A DNA stretch of 64,000 bases from Magnolia sinica (GCF_029962835.1 NC_080577.1:6696001-6760000); one strand, 5' to 3'. Shown: positions 45,418 through 60,400, numbered from the stretch's first letter. Numbers and translations are program-made. The notes: generated from the sequence alone by a model not told the origin.

Positions 45418-48400
45418 GTATGCTGCTGCTGCTGCTACGTTTGCTCCTTTTCATGCTCTTTTCGCCGGACTCGCTGCCGTCCCCGCCATTAACATTACCA
45501 GGGATGGAAATAAGTCCTGCTCCACTCGCCAGGCGGACCACACCATACAGCCGGCGGTCTTATTCGACCAAGCGACCCACCTGATGACTGTATCCGCCTG
45601 GTTTATATGTGTCAGGCTATCTTCGTGGACGCGCCTGCTTTTTGGACGGCCCAGATGTCCCACACATGTGGCACATTGGCTACATGTGTACCCAGATGGA
45701 TGATAACTTAATGCATTGGAAGTATTGTTGTGAAAACTACTGATTATTGCCATGTTGCCGCCGCATATCAGCTGCTTGTTGGAAAGTTTCTAGTATTCCC
45801 TCAAATTTTCATTTATTATAGAGTTGTGCCATCGTGATTCGTATAAAGAGGTTGAAGATGTGATTCACGGAACAAATGCCAAGTGCCAACACGGCAAACA
45901 TGTGTGCGTTTCTGTGCCACTCATCAGGTGGGTACTCCATGAACATGCCTCTGACTCAAAAAATAAGGCTGGTCCGTTCATCAGGTGGCCTACATGTGTG
46001 TAAGAAAGGTGGGCAACGGGCATTAGCAAAAGGCTACTTGCGTAATCCTTCTAATCAGATGCCACCCCTGCTTTGAATCGCAATTTGGACTCCCACGCCT
46101 GTTTCGTAGTTGTTTACAGTTGTTAGCATTTTGAAACAGATGGTTCCTTGCTCCCACACTCAAATCTACTGTTGTTTCAATTCATGCTCTGCAACTACAG
46201 TAAAACGATGGTCAACTCCCTATTCAACATACACATGTGGTCCACCTGATATGCATACCTGCCTGTTTCGTTGGCCAGGCTATGTTCACAGTGGAACCCA
46301 CTTGAAGACTGGCCAGGATCTTGCACATCTGTGCCATGTTGGCACAGCACAAAGCTGCCCTTCAGTCTCTCCCCATACAAGTCACTACATATCTCTATCC
46401 AAATCATGGTTCCTGTGTGGATGTGGATAGCCTAGAATTAGATTGATTGGATGATCTTAACAATCTGTTTTGGCCAGTTCAACTTGGAGGGTGGACTGTT
46501 TTCTTTTGTCAGGTTATGTTCACAGTGGAACTGATGCAACTAAATGGCCACACAAATGGGTTGATCAAGATTCGAAGAATCCACACATTGAAACTGTCTT
46601 GATTGATGATATGAACTAAATCAATGATTTAATGATCAATTGGATGAGATCAACGGTCAAGTTAAATTGTGGGGCCTATGGGATCAATCATATGGTCATG
46701 AATTTCATATGTTTTGTTTATGAAATTAGTCTATAGTGTTAGACTGAGTCATGATTTAGTTAATAAATACTCATTTGTATTTTTGTCACTTTTTTGGCAT
46801 GCCACTTTTGGGGCACCAAACAATGTCCGAATGACACCAAGTTGGTCCCTTTGATAGCCTATTCATCTTCCAAACGAGCCCTAGATCCTGCAATTCTAGG
46901 GTTGTTTGGGTGATATATGACTCATTTACATAAGGCTGGTATGGTAGTAACTAGTAACAGGATTTAAGGGTAGTTTGGACATTTTCTATTAATAAGTTTT
47001 CTCTTTTTGGTTTTAAGCCTATAAAGCTATGTTGTGAAGGTAATGCACTATTATTATAATTATGGAATGGTAATAGTAATAATAATAATAACAGTTTTCA
47101 TGTTTCTTTCTTTCCTTTTATTCGGTAGAAGATTTCGAGAAGGGGTTTTTTGCGGTCTTTCATATCCGGCTGGAGGATTGTTGGGTTCCTTCTCACAATC
47201 TCTTTCTTCTTTCTTTGATCTGCTTGCATCCCTTTTTGGGGTTTGCATTAGGAACCACTTGAAGACGCACTAGGATCTTGCACGTCTGTGCTACGTCGGC
47301 ACACCACAGAGCCGCTCTTCAATCTCTCCTCATACGGGTCACTACACTATCTCTGTCCAAATTGTGGTCCCCTTGTGGATGTGCATAGCCTGGAATTAGA
47401 TTGATTGGATGATGTTAACAATCTGATTTTACCAGTTCAACTTGGAGGGTGGACCATTTTCTTTGACTGTCTATTTAATGGCCACCAAGTGCACAGCTAG
47501 GATAGTTTGATCAATACATTTTTCAGGTTATGTTCCCCCCACTATGGAGCCCACAAATTGGATGGTTTGGATTAGCATACACATACTCGCTTGTATGCAA
47601 GGTATTCTGTATTAGTAACGGTGACCGTAATGGTAACGGTTTTGTTTTGTTTTGTTTTTTTTTTTTTTTTGCTCGAAAAATTCTGAAAAAATATTAATGA
47701 AATCTAGAATAATTTAAATATTCCAAATATGTATTCGTTTTTTATTTTTTAATTTTGTTTCGAACATGTTTATAGTAGCGTAATGGTCCACTCTTTTTTA
47801 AGAGTGTTGTATCTGGTTGTCTGGTGAATTTATGAACATGGTTATGTGTTTCCAATATTTATACATTACAATCAAGCATTGGAACTAGAAATCGGAAAAT
47901 AATGCATAAATACAACCTCTTTGATTTTATTTTATTTTTTAAATGGCTTTCAGAGTTTCTATTTGCCCAAATCACTTCAATCTACAGTTTTAATCCTAAA
48001 AACAATAGTAAGATTTATCAAAATCTGCTATAGAATAATCTAAGGAAAGTTTTGGAATGAGAAAAGTGGAAACGAGAAGAGAAAAATGGATTTTTTTTTT
48101 TTTAAAAGGGTGGCATTTTTTCGACCATTACAATGGTAACAGTCGTTATGCCCCGTAACGGCTGATACAGTCCCAAAAAACTAACTGCCCATATCACCCC
48201 CATATCATGTAGCGGTCACTACCATTGCCTATACGTATTGGCCTCTATGGCCATACCGTAACGGATGCAAAAAACCTTGCTTGTATGGTGAATGTGCATA
48301 GCCTGAAATTAGATTGATTGGATGACCTTAACAATCTGATTTTGCCAGTTCAACTTGGAGGGTGGACCATTTTCTTTTACCATCTGTTTAATGGCCACCA

Positions 48401-51400
48401 ACTGGGCAACTAGGATAGTTTGATCAATGAGTTTTTTGGGTTATGTTCCCCCCACCATGGAGCCCACAAATTGGATGGTTTGGATTAGCATAAACATGCT
48501 TACTTGTATGGTGAATGGGTTGCCACTGTTTAATAAGAGGTGGCAAGGTGGCAAATGTAAACCGTAGTCTGCCCCTTCAGATAAATGCATCATATGGGAC
48601 AGGCATCATCTGTCCTAAATCATGTTTTGGGAGTTTCTAAGCAAAATGGAATATATTTCTTCTATAAGTATTCTTTAATTGTCTACAAAGTTTCATCACC
48701 TGACAGACAATTGTAACAGTTTAGTTTCACTTCTTACGCAGATGGATGATCCTGTGCATCTCGAGAAGTTCAATCACAATCTTTCAGCAGAGCTTCCACT
48801 GAATGCAACTGAACTCAAAGATTTGCGCCCTCAGCATGTAGATTATTTTTTGGTGCTTGACTTGGAGGGGAAAGTTGAGATTCTCGAGTTTCCTGTTGTT
48901 ATGATTGATGCAAAAACCATGGATTTCGTAGATTCATTCCACAGGTGAAACTCCCTTCAAAGTACCTTGTGCTGATTGGCTATGATCAATATTATGTCCA
49001 TTGTAAATGCAATCTTTCATTCTACTTCTTTGCTAAGCGGCCTCGTCCAAATCCCTTTCATAGGACTCGTGTTTTGTCCACCTAGGCAGTGGGCCCATCA
49101 CATTCATGTTGTAATCTATTTTACTGGTTAGCTATACATTTTAAATTGAAAAATGCAACTAGTTAAACCCATTAAAACATGGGCTCTATCCTTTGGTGGA
49201 CCAATCAAGGAAAGGTCCCTTCACATTTCTTTTCTTTTCTTTTCTGATACGCACTCCCTTATGTTTTATTAGATGATATCAACTTTTCGGACATTGATTA
49301 CTATTAGTTGTTTACCCCCCCTTCCAAAAAGATTTATTACTTCAACAAGATTCTTTGATTTGAGTGCTATGTGTGGTAATAAGGTGTACTTTAAAGTTTA
49401 TAACTTGTGTGTGCCTTGTCCAAGCTATTTGGGTCTGCAATTCTCATTCAAGATGCTTTAAGAAATCCATTATCAACCACAGTTTTCTCTAAACTTCATT
49501 TGAGAACCCAGCCTTTTACATATCTAGGGGCCATTTGGCGAGCATCATAGGCTGAGTGGATTGCATTGTCTAAATAGGTTTATTTTATGGTGATTACCTT
49601 TGTGATGGCTATGGACATACCATGTTTGGTAGTGATATTACCTGTCCATATAAGCATATGTCAAAAATAAAATCATTTAATACTAGATGCTTTCAAATGT
49701 TGCCAAGTTTGTGTGAGGTGAGTATTGTTTTTCAGTTATACTCCATCTGTAGTTGATTCAGTGATTTAGATGGTTTGGATTGTCTTACAATCATCACACA
49801 TGTAAAATATTCTGCTGCATGTTTATCAACCATCATTCTCCTTAAACCCACGATCAACCTTTTCTCCTTCCCAAATCCATTGGAAACGGCATCTTTAACG
49901 AAACCATGGGAAACAGTGTAGGCGTGTATTATTGTGCCTATTGTCGACGTGAGATGAATGACTTATGTGCATAGAATCCACACTGTTCATCAAACCTGTC
50001 ATCCCATGTTTGGCCATGATCCCAAAGATCAGACCTATCCACTATTCAGGTGGGCCAAACCATAGAAACAGCGTAAAATCCTGCTTCAAACTTCTAAATT
50101 CTCATGATGGGACCCACCTTAGTTTTGGAATGGCCTGATTTTTGGGGCATCCCTTTGTGCTGCTAGGGTGCATCAAATGAAGGGATTGGATGGCATATAA
50201 AAACCACAGCAGCCACTAACATATTGATGCAAGACATGAAATTCAAGTATGATGTGCAAGAATTCAGGCTTAGATCATACCAATTCAGAAACAATTACAC
50301 AAATTCCACATCCCACATGATAGTCTAAACATTCAATGAAAGGGGAATCCATGCGGGTCCAGGCCGACATAGGCTAGGGCTGGACCAATAAAATTTATAA
50401 GTCAAACAATGTCAAAGGGAAATAGAAATCAACCACACATGCATAAGAATCAGTCTCTAATCCAAGAGATTCCCCAATTTCAATTCAAGGAACCCTAGGG
50501 TAAAAAAAAATGGCAAATAAATTAGGGCTAATGCAAACTAAGGCTAGGGTTTAGAAAATATGAATGAAAAAAGAAAAACATGACTCGGAGAAAGCTCCTG
50601 CGTGCAAATGGTGACCTGGGGCTGACGCACGTGCGCGGGTGGGTTGGCCGCACATGTGATGGAAGCCCGCCTCCTCAAAGTGACACCTAAGCCTTGGTCG
50701 GTCAGGGGAGACCTCTAATCCCTCCAAGTTTGACGACGATCTGACATAAAGTCGAGGCGTAATGATCCGCTGAAGTTTCAGCCCTCCTACAGGTCCAGAT
50801 TTTGGAAACTGGCTGTAGGGAGATGAATAGCTGCAAAAGCTTCTTCCACAACTCACGAAGAGAGCAAAAAAATAAAGTAGGAATTTTTATTAAACTTGAA
50901 TGAATGAAAAGAACTACAAGGGGTACCTATTTATAGGGAAAACCTTATACCCCAAAAACTCGCACTATGTGCGCAACCTATTACTTGTCGATGAAGTAAA
51001 CTAAAATAAAAACCAAACAAAGAAATCTAAAGCGTTCACGATGTTCTAAATAATAATAATAAGCAAAACCTAAAATATGAAATCAATTCGACGAGTGGGC
51101 CATGATAATGAGATCCCATGATGGGCTTTTCTTGACTATTGGGCCCACCCTTTTGAACCAAAACTTCGTCTTCTAGCTAGAAGGCCTTCCCTGGACGTCG
51201 TCATCGAGCCAGATCGATGGTGGGGCCCTCCTGCGTACGTACGTGTGTAGGGGGGTGGTGTGCGTGCCCGTGTGTGCATGATGTCCCCATCACATACCTA
51301 ATGGTAGGCTTCCACTTTGCAACAGTTTCCTATGGTGTGGTCCACCTGGGTTTTTGATGGGCCTTATTTTTGGGCTCCAGGGTGAACATGGGGCGACACA

Positions 51401-54400
51401 CCTGATGGACAGTGTGGATCTCATGCACTTTTCCTCCCTCCATGTGGCCATGCCAAGCATGGTAAAACAGACCTCTTATCAAAATAGTTGGATCCTTCCT
51501 TTTCCTCGGAATCCAGCTGACAATATAGTGAGACAATTAACACGGGAGAAAAATTAGCGCTATTTTGATTACTCCACTGTGAGTATATCATATTAATGCA
51601 CCAAACACAAAATTATCTATCAAAATAGCCTTATTTTTTTATGCTGACAACACTATGAGGCATGCCAAACAGGCACCTAGTTCAAAAATTAACAGAAAAT
51701 TGAACCAGTAGAGTCCACTTGTCAGAAAAAAAGGAAGTTGATCATGATCATATATATCATATCTCCAAAGAGCTATTTAACTTTTATTTGTGAAGACTAC
51801 AGCTAAGCACAAGAGGGGAACTAACAACATTCTTTCTTCAGTAAATTGCAACAAAAGAAAGAACCTTTGAGGGGTGGATATTGCACCAACACAGTGGCAG
51901 TGGGGTTGGGGGGTAAGCTGCACTTCGAACCCAAATCCTCATTGTTAATTGCAGGCTGCTACCTATTTGAGCTACAGGCTTGAACCCACAGGGAGAGGCA
52001 GAGTTTTTCATGTAGATGGAACTGGCTTTTATTTATGAAGACTTTTCCAGGTCTTTATAGGACTGATTAGTCAAAGGGTGGCTGTATCTTTTGGGTTGCT
52101 ATTAAGGTGGAGGGAAGCCTGTCTGGAACCATGGTTTTTGAAGAGATCATAAAGGCAAGGAGGTCCCATGGCTTGACAGCATTTGGGTGACTTGAAGCTT
52201 ATTTTCCTTTTGTTTGGTTGACCACTGTCTTTGGGCAGTAGAGCATCGTGGTCTTTTCTTCTCTATGTTCTCTTTCCAAGTTCTTATGACATTGGGGGCT
52301 AATACCCTCTCATGAGGAATAGAAAACCATGATTTCAAAAATAGCATTGTACTAACAGTCGGCTTCGTTAATCTCCAAAAGGTCCCATGATATTTATCCA
52401 CAGTTCAAAAAACTGACCCTGATAGAAGTGAATGGCATGGTTGGGTGTTATTTTTCATTCTGAATTTCAAAGTATGACTAATGTTATTGTTCATGTTTAG
52501 TAATATTCAGTACAACGATGGCATTTATTTCCGTACTTTTCTCATCGTATATGCTTATGACTCGAACTTGTTATTTTGCAAATGATATATCTACATATGC
52601 TCAATCTTCTTTCTTCCACTGTGTATTCCCTACTACAGGTTTGTGAGGCCTGGAGAAATGAGCGAGCAACGAATAAAGGAATACATCGAAGGAAAGTATG
52701 GCAAACTGGGTGTTGATCGGTATGCTCCTAATTCTAGTATGTTATTGGATTCCTCAAACCTCTGAGATTTTGCACCTAGTTTTACTTGGAAAATGTAGGT
52801 TTTGATAGAAATTGCATTTTTTTTTTTCATACACATCTGATGTTGTTAGGTAGGGATCAATCCCATCATGCCTCTCCTATCAAGGAATTCTAGCCTACTC
52901 TTGTTTCAGAAGCACCAAGAAACTATTTTTAAGAACCTATATCTTCTTACTTGTATTTCAGATTTCTCTTCATCTAGTCTATGTTTGGATACCAGGAATT
53001 CCATGCCAAACAATGGAAAAGGAAAAGGGTTTTCCTTTGACGTGACAATTTAAATTGTTTCGATAGGCAAGAAAATGATGGATTCCACAAAGGAATCATT
53101 GCAATTTACCATAATTTTTCATTCTTGGCATAAGAAACTAGGTTACTGTTGTGAGAGGATACTGACATTTACACTAGCTATCCAAACAAGGACTCTAGAA
53201 TTGGAATCCATGTTTCCATAGGGCTCATGGAAATCATCATTAGGGAATTATTTTTTCTCCTTTCTTTTCCTTGGATTCCATGTATGCAAACATGCCCTTA
53301 GTATTTAATGGTGGGTACTAATGGTAGCATCTCTAGTTATTATTATTTATTACCATTGTGCAACAGGGGGTGAAAGTCATACTAGAAGACGATGACAACC
53401 TCACGGCAAAGCTACCTGGAATATCGGGAGACGACGCCGTGATGGGAACATCCCGCGCACGCGCAAGCACGCCGAGCCCCCTACTCATGTATGCCAAAAG
53501 GAGGGCCCTACCGTCGATCTGGACCAATGACGACGTCCAAAGAGGGCCTCCTAGTTAGAAGACGAAGTTTTGGTTCAAGAGAATGGACCTGATAGCCAAG
53601 AAAGGCCCATCATGGGATCTCATGATTGTGGCCCGCTAGTCAGATTAAGTTCATACTTTAGGTTTTGCTTATTTATATTATTTAGAACATCATAAACGCT
53701 TTAGATTTCTTTGATTGATTTTTATTTTAGTTTACTTCATCGCCAAGTAATAGTTCGCGCACATGGCGCGAGTTTTTGGGTATAGGGTTTTCCTTATAAA
53801 TAAGCACCCTTGTAGTTCTTTTGATTCATTGAAGTTTAATATAAATTCCTGCAAATTTTTTTCTACTCTTTGAGTTTCTGAGTTGTGGAAAAATTCAAGT
53901 AGGAGCGAAGCCCTCCCTTTTCGAAGGGCTAACTACCATGGTGCGAAGCTACATCTGTCCCCATCCGTCCCTACCCTCTTCCATCCATATATCTCACCTT
54001 CTTCCATCCATATTTCTCTTTTCCTACAAGCATTTCATCTGCAAATTCATCAATAGTTGCAGCCGTTTTTCTCTCTACAGTACATTTCCAAAATCTGGCC
54101 CTGCAGGAGAGCTGAAACTTCGGCGGAGCACCACGCACAAATCGTGCATCGGATCGAGCTGAGATTTGGGGATTTTAGAGTCCATCCTTGGCCGACCAGG
54201 GCCAAGGTAACCTTTTTCTGAATAGTGGGCCCCACACACGTGCGGCCGTGATCACACACACGTGCTTCTGGGCCATTATTGCTGTCCGCATGCGGGAACT
54301 GTCTTCCGGTTCAGTTTTTCTTCTTATTTTACCCTTTCATACCAGTTTTTCATAAACCCTAACCCTAGATTGCATTCTCCTTAATTTATTTGCCCATTTT

Positions 54401-57400
54401 TCCACCCTAGGGTTCCTTGAATTGAAATTGGTGAATCCCTTGGATTAGGGACTGATTGTTGTGCATGTGTAGATGATTACCGTTTATCTTTAATCATCGT
54501 TTGGTTTATAATTTTGATAGATCCAACCCTAACATGTGTAGGTCTGTACCCTCATAGATTCCCCTTAATTGAATGGTTGGGACTTTCATGTGGGATATGG
54601 AATTTGTGTAATTGTTTCTGAAATAACGTGATCTTAAGCCTGAAATCTCGTACATCATATTTAAATTTCATGTCCTGCATCACGCCGTCTCCAGGAAAAC
54701 CATCTTAGAAGCCAACGAAATGGAGATTCAACAGCTGCAACAATACAAGGATTCCCTAGATGTTTGGCATGAAGTTGAGCGCAGGAAGGGCAAAGGGAAG
54801 GAAGCGGGTAGGAAAATTAGGGCTGTTGAGAGTTACCCAACTCTATTTGTCAAAGGTTTCCCTAATGGATGGTTACCCATCAACCTATCGAGAGTGTTTG
54901 GCCGGGCTGGAGCTGTAATGGATGTTGTTATGCCCAGGGATAGGAAAAACGGCCATTTCAGAGGTTTGGTGCTTATCAGAATGGGCTCAGAGGAGGAGTT
55001 ATCAAAGGCGGTCCTGATGCTTCATGGAGAAAAATTCGGCGGAGCTACCCTGCTGGTTCAAAGGGCGAGATTTGGCCCTGAAAGAAAACAAAGTAACGGC
55101 CTCATCAGAAAGTCTATGGCCTCAAAGGAATTTGAAAAGGACAAATGCTAACCATAACTCCAGTCAGATTAAGGGAGGATCATTCAAGGAAGCTCTCCTG
55201 GGTTCGTCTAACTCTCATAATATCCAGCAGCCAAGCTTTCGACAGAACCAGGACAGGGAAGGAACGAAGTATTAGTGCGTCTGAGACACCAAACATGGGT
55301 TCGGATCATGTGTTGCAGATCAACCAAGAACCTTTTGCTCGTGCTAAAACGGATTTGGATAAAACAGTTGTGGCGATAACAAGAGAGGGTGTCTCGATTC
55401 CTCAGGTTTGGCAATGGATAGATGAATGCTGCGACATCCATCCGTCTACCTACTTCATCAAACCAATCGGTTACAATGAGCTATGGATCAAGGTAGGTCT
55501 GGGCGTCAACCCAGATGCTCTGGTCATGGCAGGTGCGTTACACACAGAGGGTCCGATTCTGAAAGTGCTGAGATGGTACGATTTCTCCTATTTCGGGTCG
55601 GAGAATGTCTGGATCCTCATCTGGGCGATCCTACTCGAACTTTGGTTCGAGGATTTCTTTATCTCCGCAACTTCCATGGTAGGATCATTCATTGAACTGG
55701 ATCCTAAAACTAAATTTGGAGAGGAAATGGCAGTCATCAGAGTTCGGGTCAAAAGAAGCAAAGGAGACTCCATGCCTTCCCACATCGAAGTTCTTGCGGA
55801 CAACAGGAAACTCTTCCTACCGGTTCAAAGGGAGACTATGAACAACCAAATCCCTAGATGGGGTGACTTGTAGAAGACGAAGGAAGCGGGTGCCTCTTCC
55901 TCTACGCCCGACGACGACGAAGAAGAGCGCGCGGCAGATCGAATTCGGTGCTCCCGGGGAACACCGAATAGTAACATTATGACAACTGCTTGTCATGATG
56001 GTAGTGTCAGTCCCCTGCCAAGGCTTACGATGCGTGGAACGTCGTCTACAAAGACACGTGTCTCTAGCCCTGTCGTTAGTACGTTTTTGCCGTCTCCAGC
56101 GCCTTTAGCCAAAGGCCCCTCCAGTCGCGCGACGTGTGGTGCGTCCATCATCGTTGATTCATCCAGATGGGTGGCCCTTGCTACTAATTGTCTTGAATCC
56201 TCCAAGTGGCAAGCCGAGCTTAGGCCACATCTCCCAGAGATCTCTGCGATCTCGAGTAAAGGTGATTTCTCTGATCCCCCTGGTCGGTTGGAGACGCGTG
56301 GCGTGATCAAAGACCGTTCGACATCAGATGGTGCTTTAGACATCCAAGCCTCGGGTCCTCTTATCGGGTCTACCTCGATATCTCCTCCAACTTTAGTCCT
56401 TGGGTCGGGTCCGCTGGTGGCGACGGATCGGGCCTTTAACCTAAACCTCTCTCCTAGTCCTGACCCTCATCTGGACCGCAGATTAATATCAGTGGCTCCT
56501 ATTGCGACAGCTGTCAACCCTCTTCACCCCCTAGACAATATTGCGATGGCGTGGATTCCTCCTTCGAATGCCTTCAAGTCGGGGACCTCTACCATCTCCA
56601 AACTTACAGCTTCAAGCAATCGGACCTGCCCACCCGACCTAAGTCTCCATTTCCATGAGAGTGAAGATAGAGTGGAATCTGACAATCAGTCCTACAATTC
56701 AGAGAATCCAGCCTCTCTCGACTCTCTCCCTCCCTCCCCTTCTGCTTCTATCGACGCTCTTTCTGATCAAGCTCTCATCACTCTTTTTCAGGATGAGTTA
56801 GACGATCGCATCATAGAGGCGGAGCCTCTTCAGGTCCGGATTGGCAATTCTCCAGAGCAAGGGTTTTTTTTTGAAAAAACAGATGTTAGAGCAAGAAAGC
56901 AGAGCGAACCTCATCAATACGATCCAGAAGAAAAAATGGATCAAAGACGCTATAGGCCAGGTCAGAAGGGTTGTAGGCTTATCTTTTAGGGACTGTCTGT
57001 TGTAGGGACTGTCTGGAGGATTACATTATCCTATTTCAGTGTGTGGAAGCTCGTGGAAGACCTCTCTATGTTACGAGATCTCCCAAAAACAGATTATCCA
57101 AATCGTGCAGCAATAGAGAGCTTCAACGTCTTGCTTCTTCTACGGGTTTAGCGTCTGATTTTATCAACTTCGCAGACCTTCAAGGTTCTCGGGGCAACAT
57201 AGTTCCCCAATGAAGATCATCTCGTCGAATGTTAGAGGGGTGGGTTCGAAGCAGAAGAGAAGACTGATCAAGGCCTCTTGCGACGCCCGCAATCCTGATA
57301 TAATTTGTTTCCAGGAAACAAAAGTTCAGATCTTTAATAACAGAATTTTGGGTTCGCTGTGGAAGGCCACAAATGCTAAATGGGTGTTATTGGATGCTAT

Positions 57401-60400
57401 TGGAAGTGTTGGAGGCATTTTGATAGCTTGGAAATCCTCCCTTTGGACGCTGGTGAATTCTTGGTCTGGGGCCTTCTCAGTCTCGGTTATTTTGGCTAAT
57501 AGTTCTTCTAATCAGCAATGTCTTATTTCTTTTGTCTACGGTCTAACTCTTGAAGCCGGAAGGTCTGCTTTCTGGGAGGAACTGAGTGCTTCTAAGCTCA
57601 AATTCTCAGGCCCTTGCTGTTTTGTTGGTGATTTCAACATGACCAGGTGCGCTAATGAAAAATCCCATAGTAGAAAAGTGTCTCCTCAGATGCGATCCTT
57701 CTCAAGCCGGATCGAGGACCAAGAACTTGTTGATCTCCCTCTGCATGGGTCCAGATTTCTTGGGACCAACTGTCGAGTTAATCCTTCCTACTCTAGATTG
57801 GATAGATTCTTAGTTTCCCCAGAATGGCTGGAAAGATTTCCTTTCGTCTCTCAAACTACTCTCTCGAGAACTACTTCTGATCACAGTCCGGTAATGTTGT
57901 CGACTGATGAATACAACTGGGGCCCAAAACCCTTCAGATTTGAATCCTCCTGGCTTAATATCAAAGGTTTTTCTTAGCTGGTTGCAGATTGGTGAGGTGG
58001 TTTCCATGTTGCAGGCTTTGCAGGTTATAGGCTTTGTAGCAAATTCATAATGCTAAAGGAAAAGCTGAAGCAATGGAAGCAGGAATTGCTCCTCAAAAGG
58101 GATTTGGAAACGGAATCGATAACGGCTGAGTTGCATGCGATAGATGTGGAAGCTAAAGATGGCATCATGTCGACTGAGATTCTATAAAAAAGAATCCATC
58201 TTATTCAGTCTTTGTCTAACAGGGTCCTTGAGAATGAAATTGCTTGGAAGCAAAGGTCTCGTGTCAAATGACTAAAGGATGGCGACAAAAGCTCAAAATA
58301 CTTCCATAGTATTGCCAGTATGCACGCCAGAAATAACAGAATCTCCAACATCTCTGTGAATGGTCGTCGAATTGAAGATAAAGATGAAATCTCGGAGGCA
58401 GCTATTGCGCATTTCAGCTCCCTGCAGAGGGAGGATCGGTGGAATAGACCACTGCTGGATCACCTTCAGTTGGACAATTTATCCCAAGAAGATGTAAATC
58501 TATTAGAAGCTCCTTTCAGTTTCGAAGAAACGTGGCTGGTTGTGGCCTCCCTTGGAAGCGACAAGGCTTTTAGACCTAACGGTTTTCCGATCTCCTTTTT
58601 TTTTCTACTTTCTGGGAAGTGATAAAAGAAGACATAATGTTGTTCTTCAATGAGTTTCATGAAAGGGACAGATTATCTAAAGGGTTAGGGGCCTCTTTTA
58701 TTGCTTTAATCCCAAAAGTTCCCGGTGCAAATTCCTTCAAAGATTTCAGGCCTATTAGTCTTCTAGGGGGCCCGTATAAAATTTTGGCTTCTCACTTGAA
58801 GAAGTTGTAGGGAATCTTATTTCTGGACACCAGACGACCTTTATTCCGGGGAGACAAATCATCGATTGTGCCCTCATAGCAAACGGATGCTTGGATTCCA
58901 GTTTCAAAGATGGATCGAAGTCTATCTGTTGCAAGTTGGATATTGAAAAGGCTTACGACCATGTTGACTGGGTATTTCTGCAATACATGATGAGGCAGAT
59001 GGGCTTTGGAGTTAAATGGAGAGGATGGATCGGTGAGTGCATAGGGTCGGCATATTTCTCCATTCTTCTTAATGGGACTCCAAAAGGTTTTTTTAGGAAC
59101 TCCAGAGGCATTCGACAAGGTGATCCTTTATCCCCTTTCCTTTTCCTTTTAGTGGGGGAGGCTTTCTCCATAATGAATCAAGCAGGGCAGGAGGTAGGGG
59201 TTATAGGCGGCGTCAGGGTGAAAGGCTTACCAACTCCGATATCTCATATTCAATTTGCAGATGATACCATGATTTTTAGCGAGGCAGATCCAGTCAAGGT
59301 AGACAACCTGCGTATGACGATCCATTGTTTTGAGGCCGTGTCGGTTCTAAGGGTTAACATGACAAAATCTAAGATGTTTGGGGTCAACTTAACGGATGAG
59401 GAAGTTAGTAACTTAGCGGAATCTTTTGGGTGCTCTTCAATTTCGCTCCCGACTCTTTTGTCGGTCTCCCATTATGCTTGGGGTCGCCTCCTAAATCCCT
59501 TTGGGATAAGGTCATTAATAGATTCAAAAGCTATCTAGCAAGATGGAAATGTAAATATCTTTCTTTGGGAGGTCGTTTCACCCTTATCAAGGCAACCCTC
59601 TCTAACTTACCCCTATATTATATGCCCCTTTTCAGATGCCCAGCTTCAGTCTTAGGCAGTCTAGAAAGATTAAGACGGGACTTCCTTTGGCATGGCAAGG
59701 AAGAAAAGAAAAAGTTCCATCTTATGCAATGGCATAAAGTCTGTAAGCAGTTCAAAGAAGGTGGAGCGGGGATTAAAGATCCCAAGAAAATGAACAGGTT
59801 CTTCTAGGGAAGTGGATCTGGAGACTTGGGTCGAAAGACGACAGTCTTTGGAATAAGATTATTAAAGAGAAATACGGTAGGTCTAATGGTGGTTGGTGGA
59901 CCAAAGATTCCTCCCTTTATAGGGCTTCAACTATTTGGAAAGGAATCCTATCTTTGAAGAAGGAAGTGGCCAAAGATATCAGTTTCGTTCTTGGGAAAGG
60001 AGACAACATCTGGTTTTGGGAAGATGTTTGGGTAGGTGAAGTCCCCTTGAAAGAAGACTTTCTGAATATTTTCCGTCTTGCCCCTTATCCAGATATTGTT
60101 GTTGCTAACCGTTTCTCAATTTCGGCCAACAAAATTTGTGGAATGTGGTCTGTAGGAGAAACCTCCACAATTGGGAGGTTAAAGAGTATGCGGGGCTCCT
60201 TGAACGTATTTACAGGGGCATTCCTGACACTTTTTCTTCAGACAGTATATGCTGGAAGGCAGACAAGTCCAGTAAGTTCACCGTCAAGTCCTTTTATGCT
60301 TTGTTGGATCATGTTCAGACCCCTTTCGATGCTCACCCGTCCTTCCATATCTGGAAATACCCGGTTCCTCCTAAATACGTCTCTTTTGGGTGGTTGGTGG

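Larger units (their letters stand above)
46276..48515. repeat. repeated module in ERIL1 intron 1
   Basis: A unit of about 235 bp (GGCTATGTTCACAGTGGAAC ... AACTTGGAGGGTGGAC) at 46276-46510 is repeated from 46511. That second copy is split by the solo LTR 46532-47250 and resumes at 47251-47480. The later part (ATTAGATTGATTGGATGA ... CCCACAAATTGGATGG) appears again at 48297-48490. Confidence 0.85.
48945..52638 (+). other. ERIL1 intron 2
   Basis: Non-coding, with a MITE at 49915-50224/51293-51540 interrupted by a solo LTR. The remainder has no recognised element. Confidence 0.7.

Noticed and set aside
47034-47273. Open frame with a membrane-like segment
   Set aside because: It lies inside a solo LTR and runs across its border.
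53379-54719. A 1.3-kb LINE 5' UTR
   Set aside because: 1243 bp of it is a solo LTR with a CGCCG duplication; the true UTR is about 95 bp.
55979-56989. 336-codon frame as a separate host gene
   Set aside because: It is in line with LINE ORF1 and bounded by LINE parts; Ser/Pro-rich linker only.
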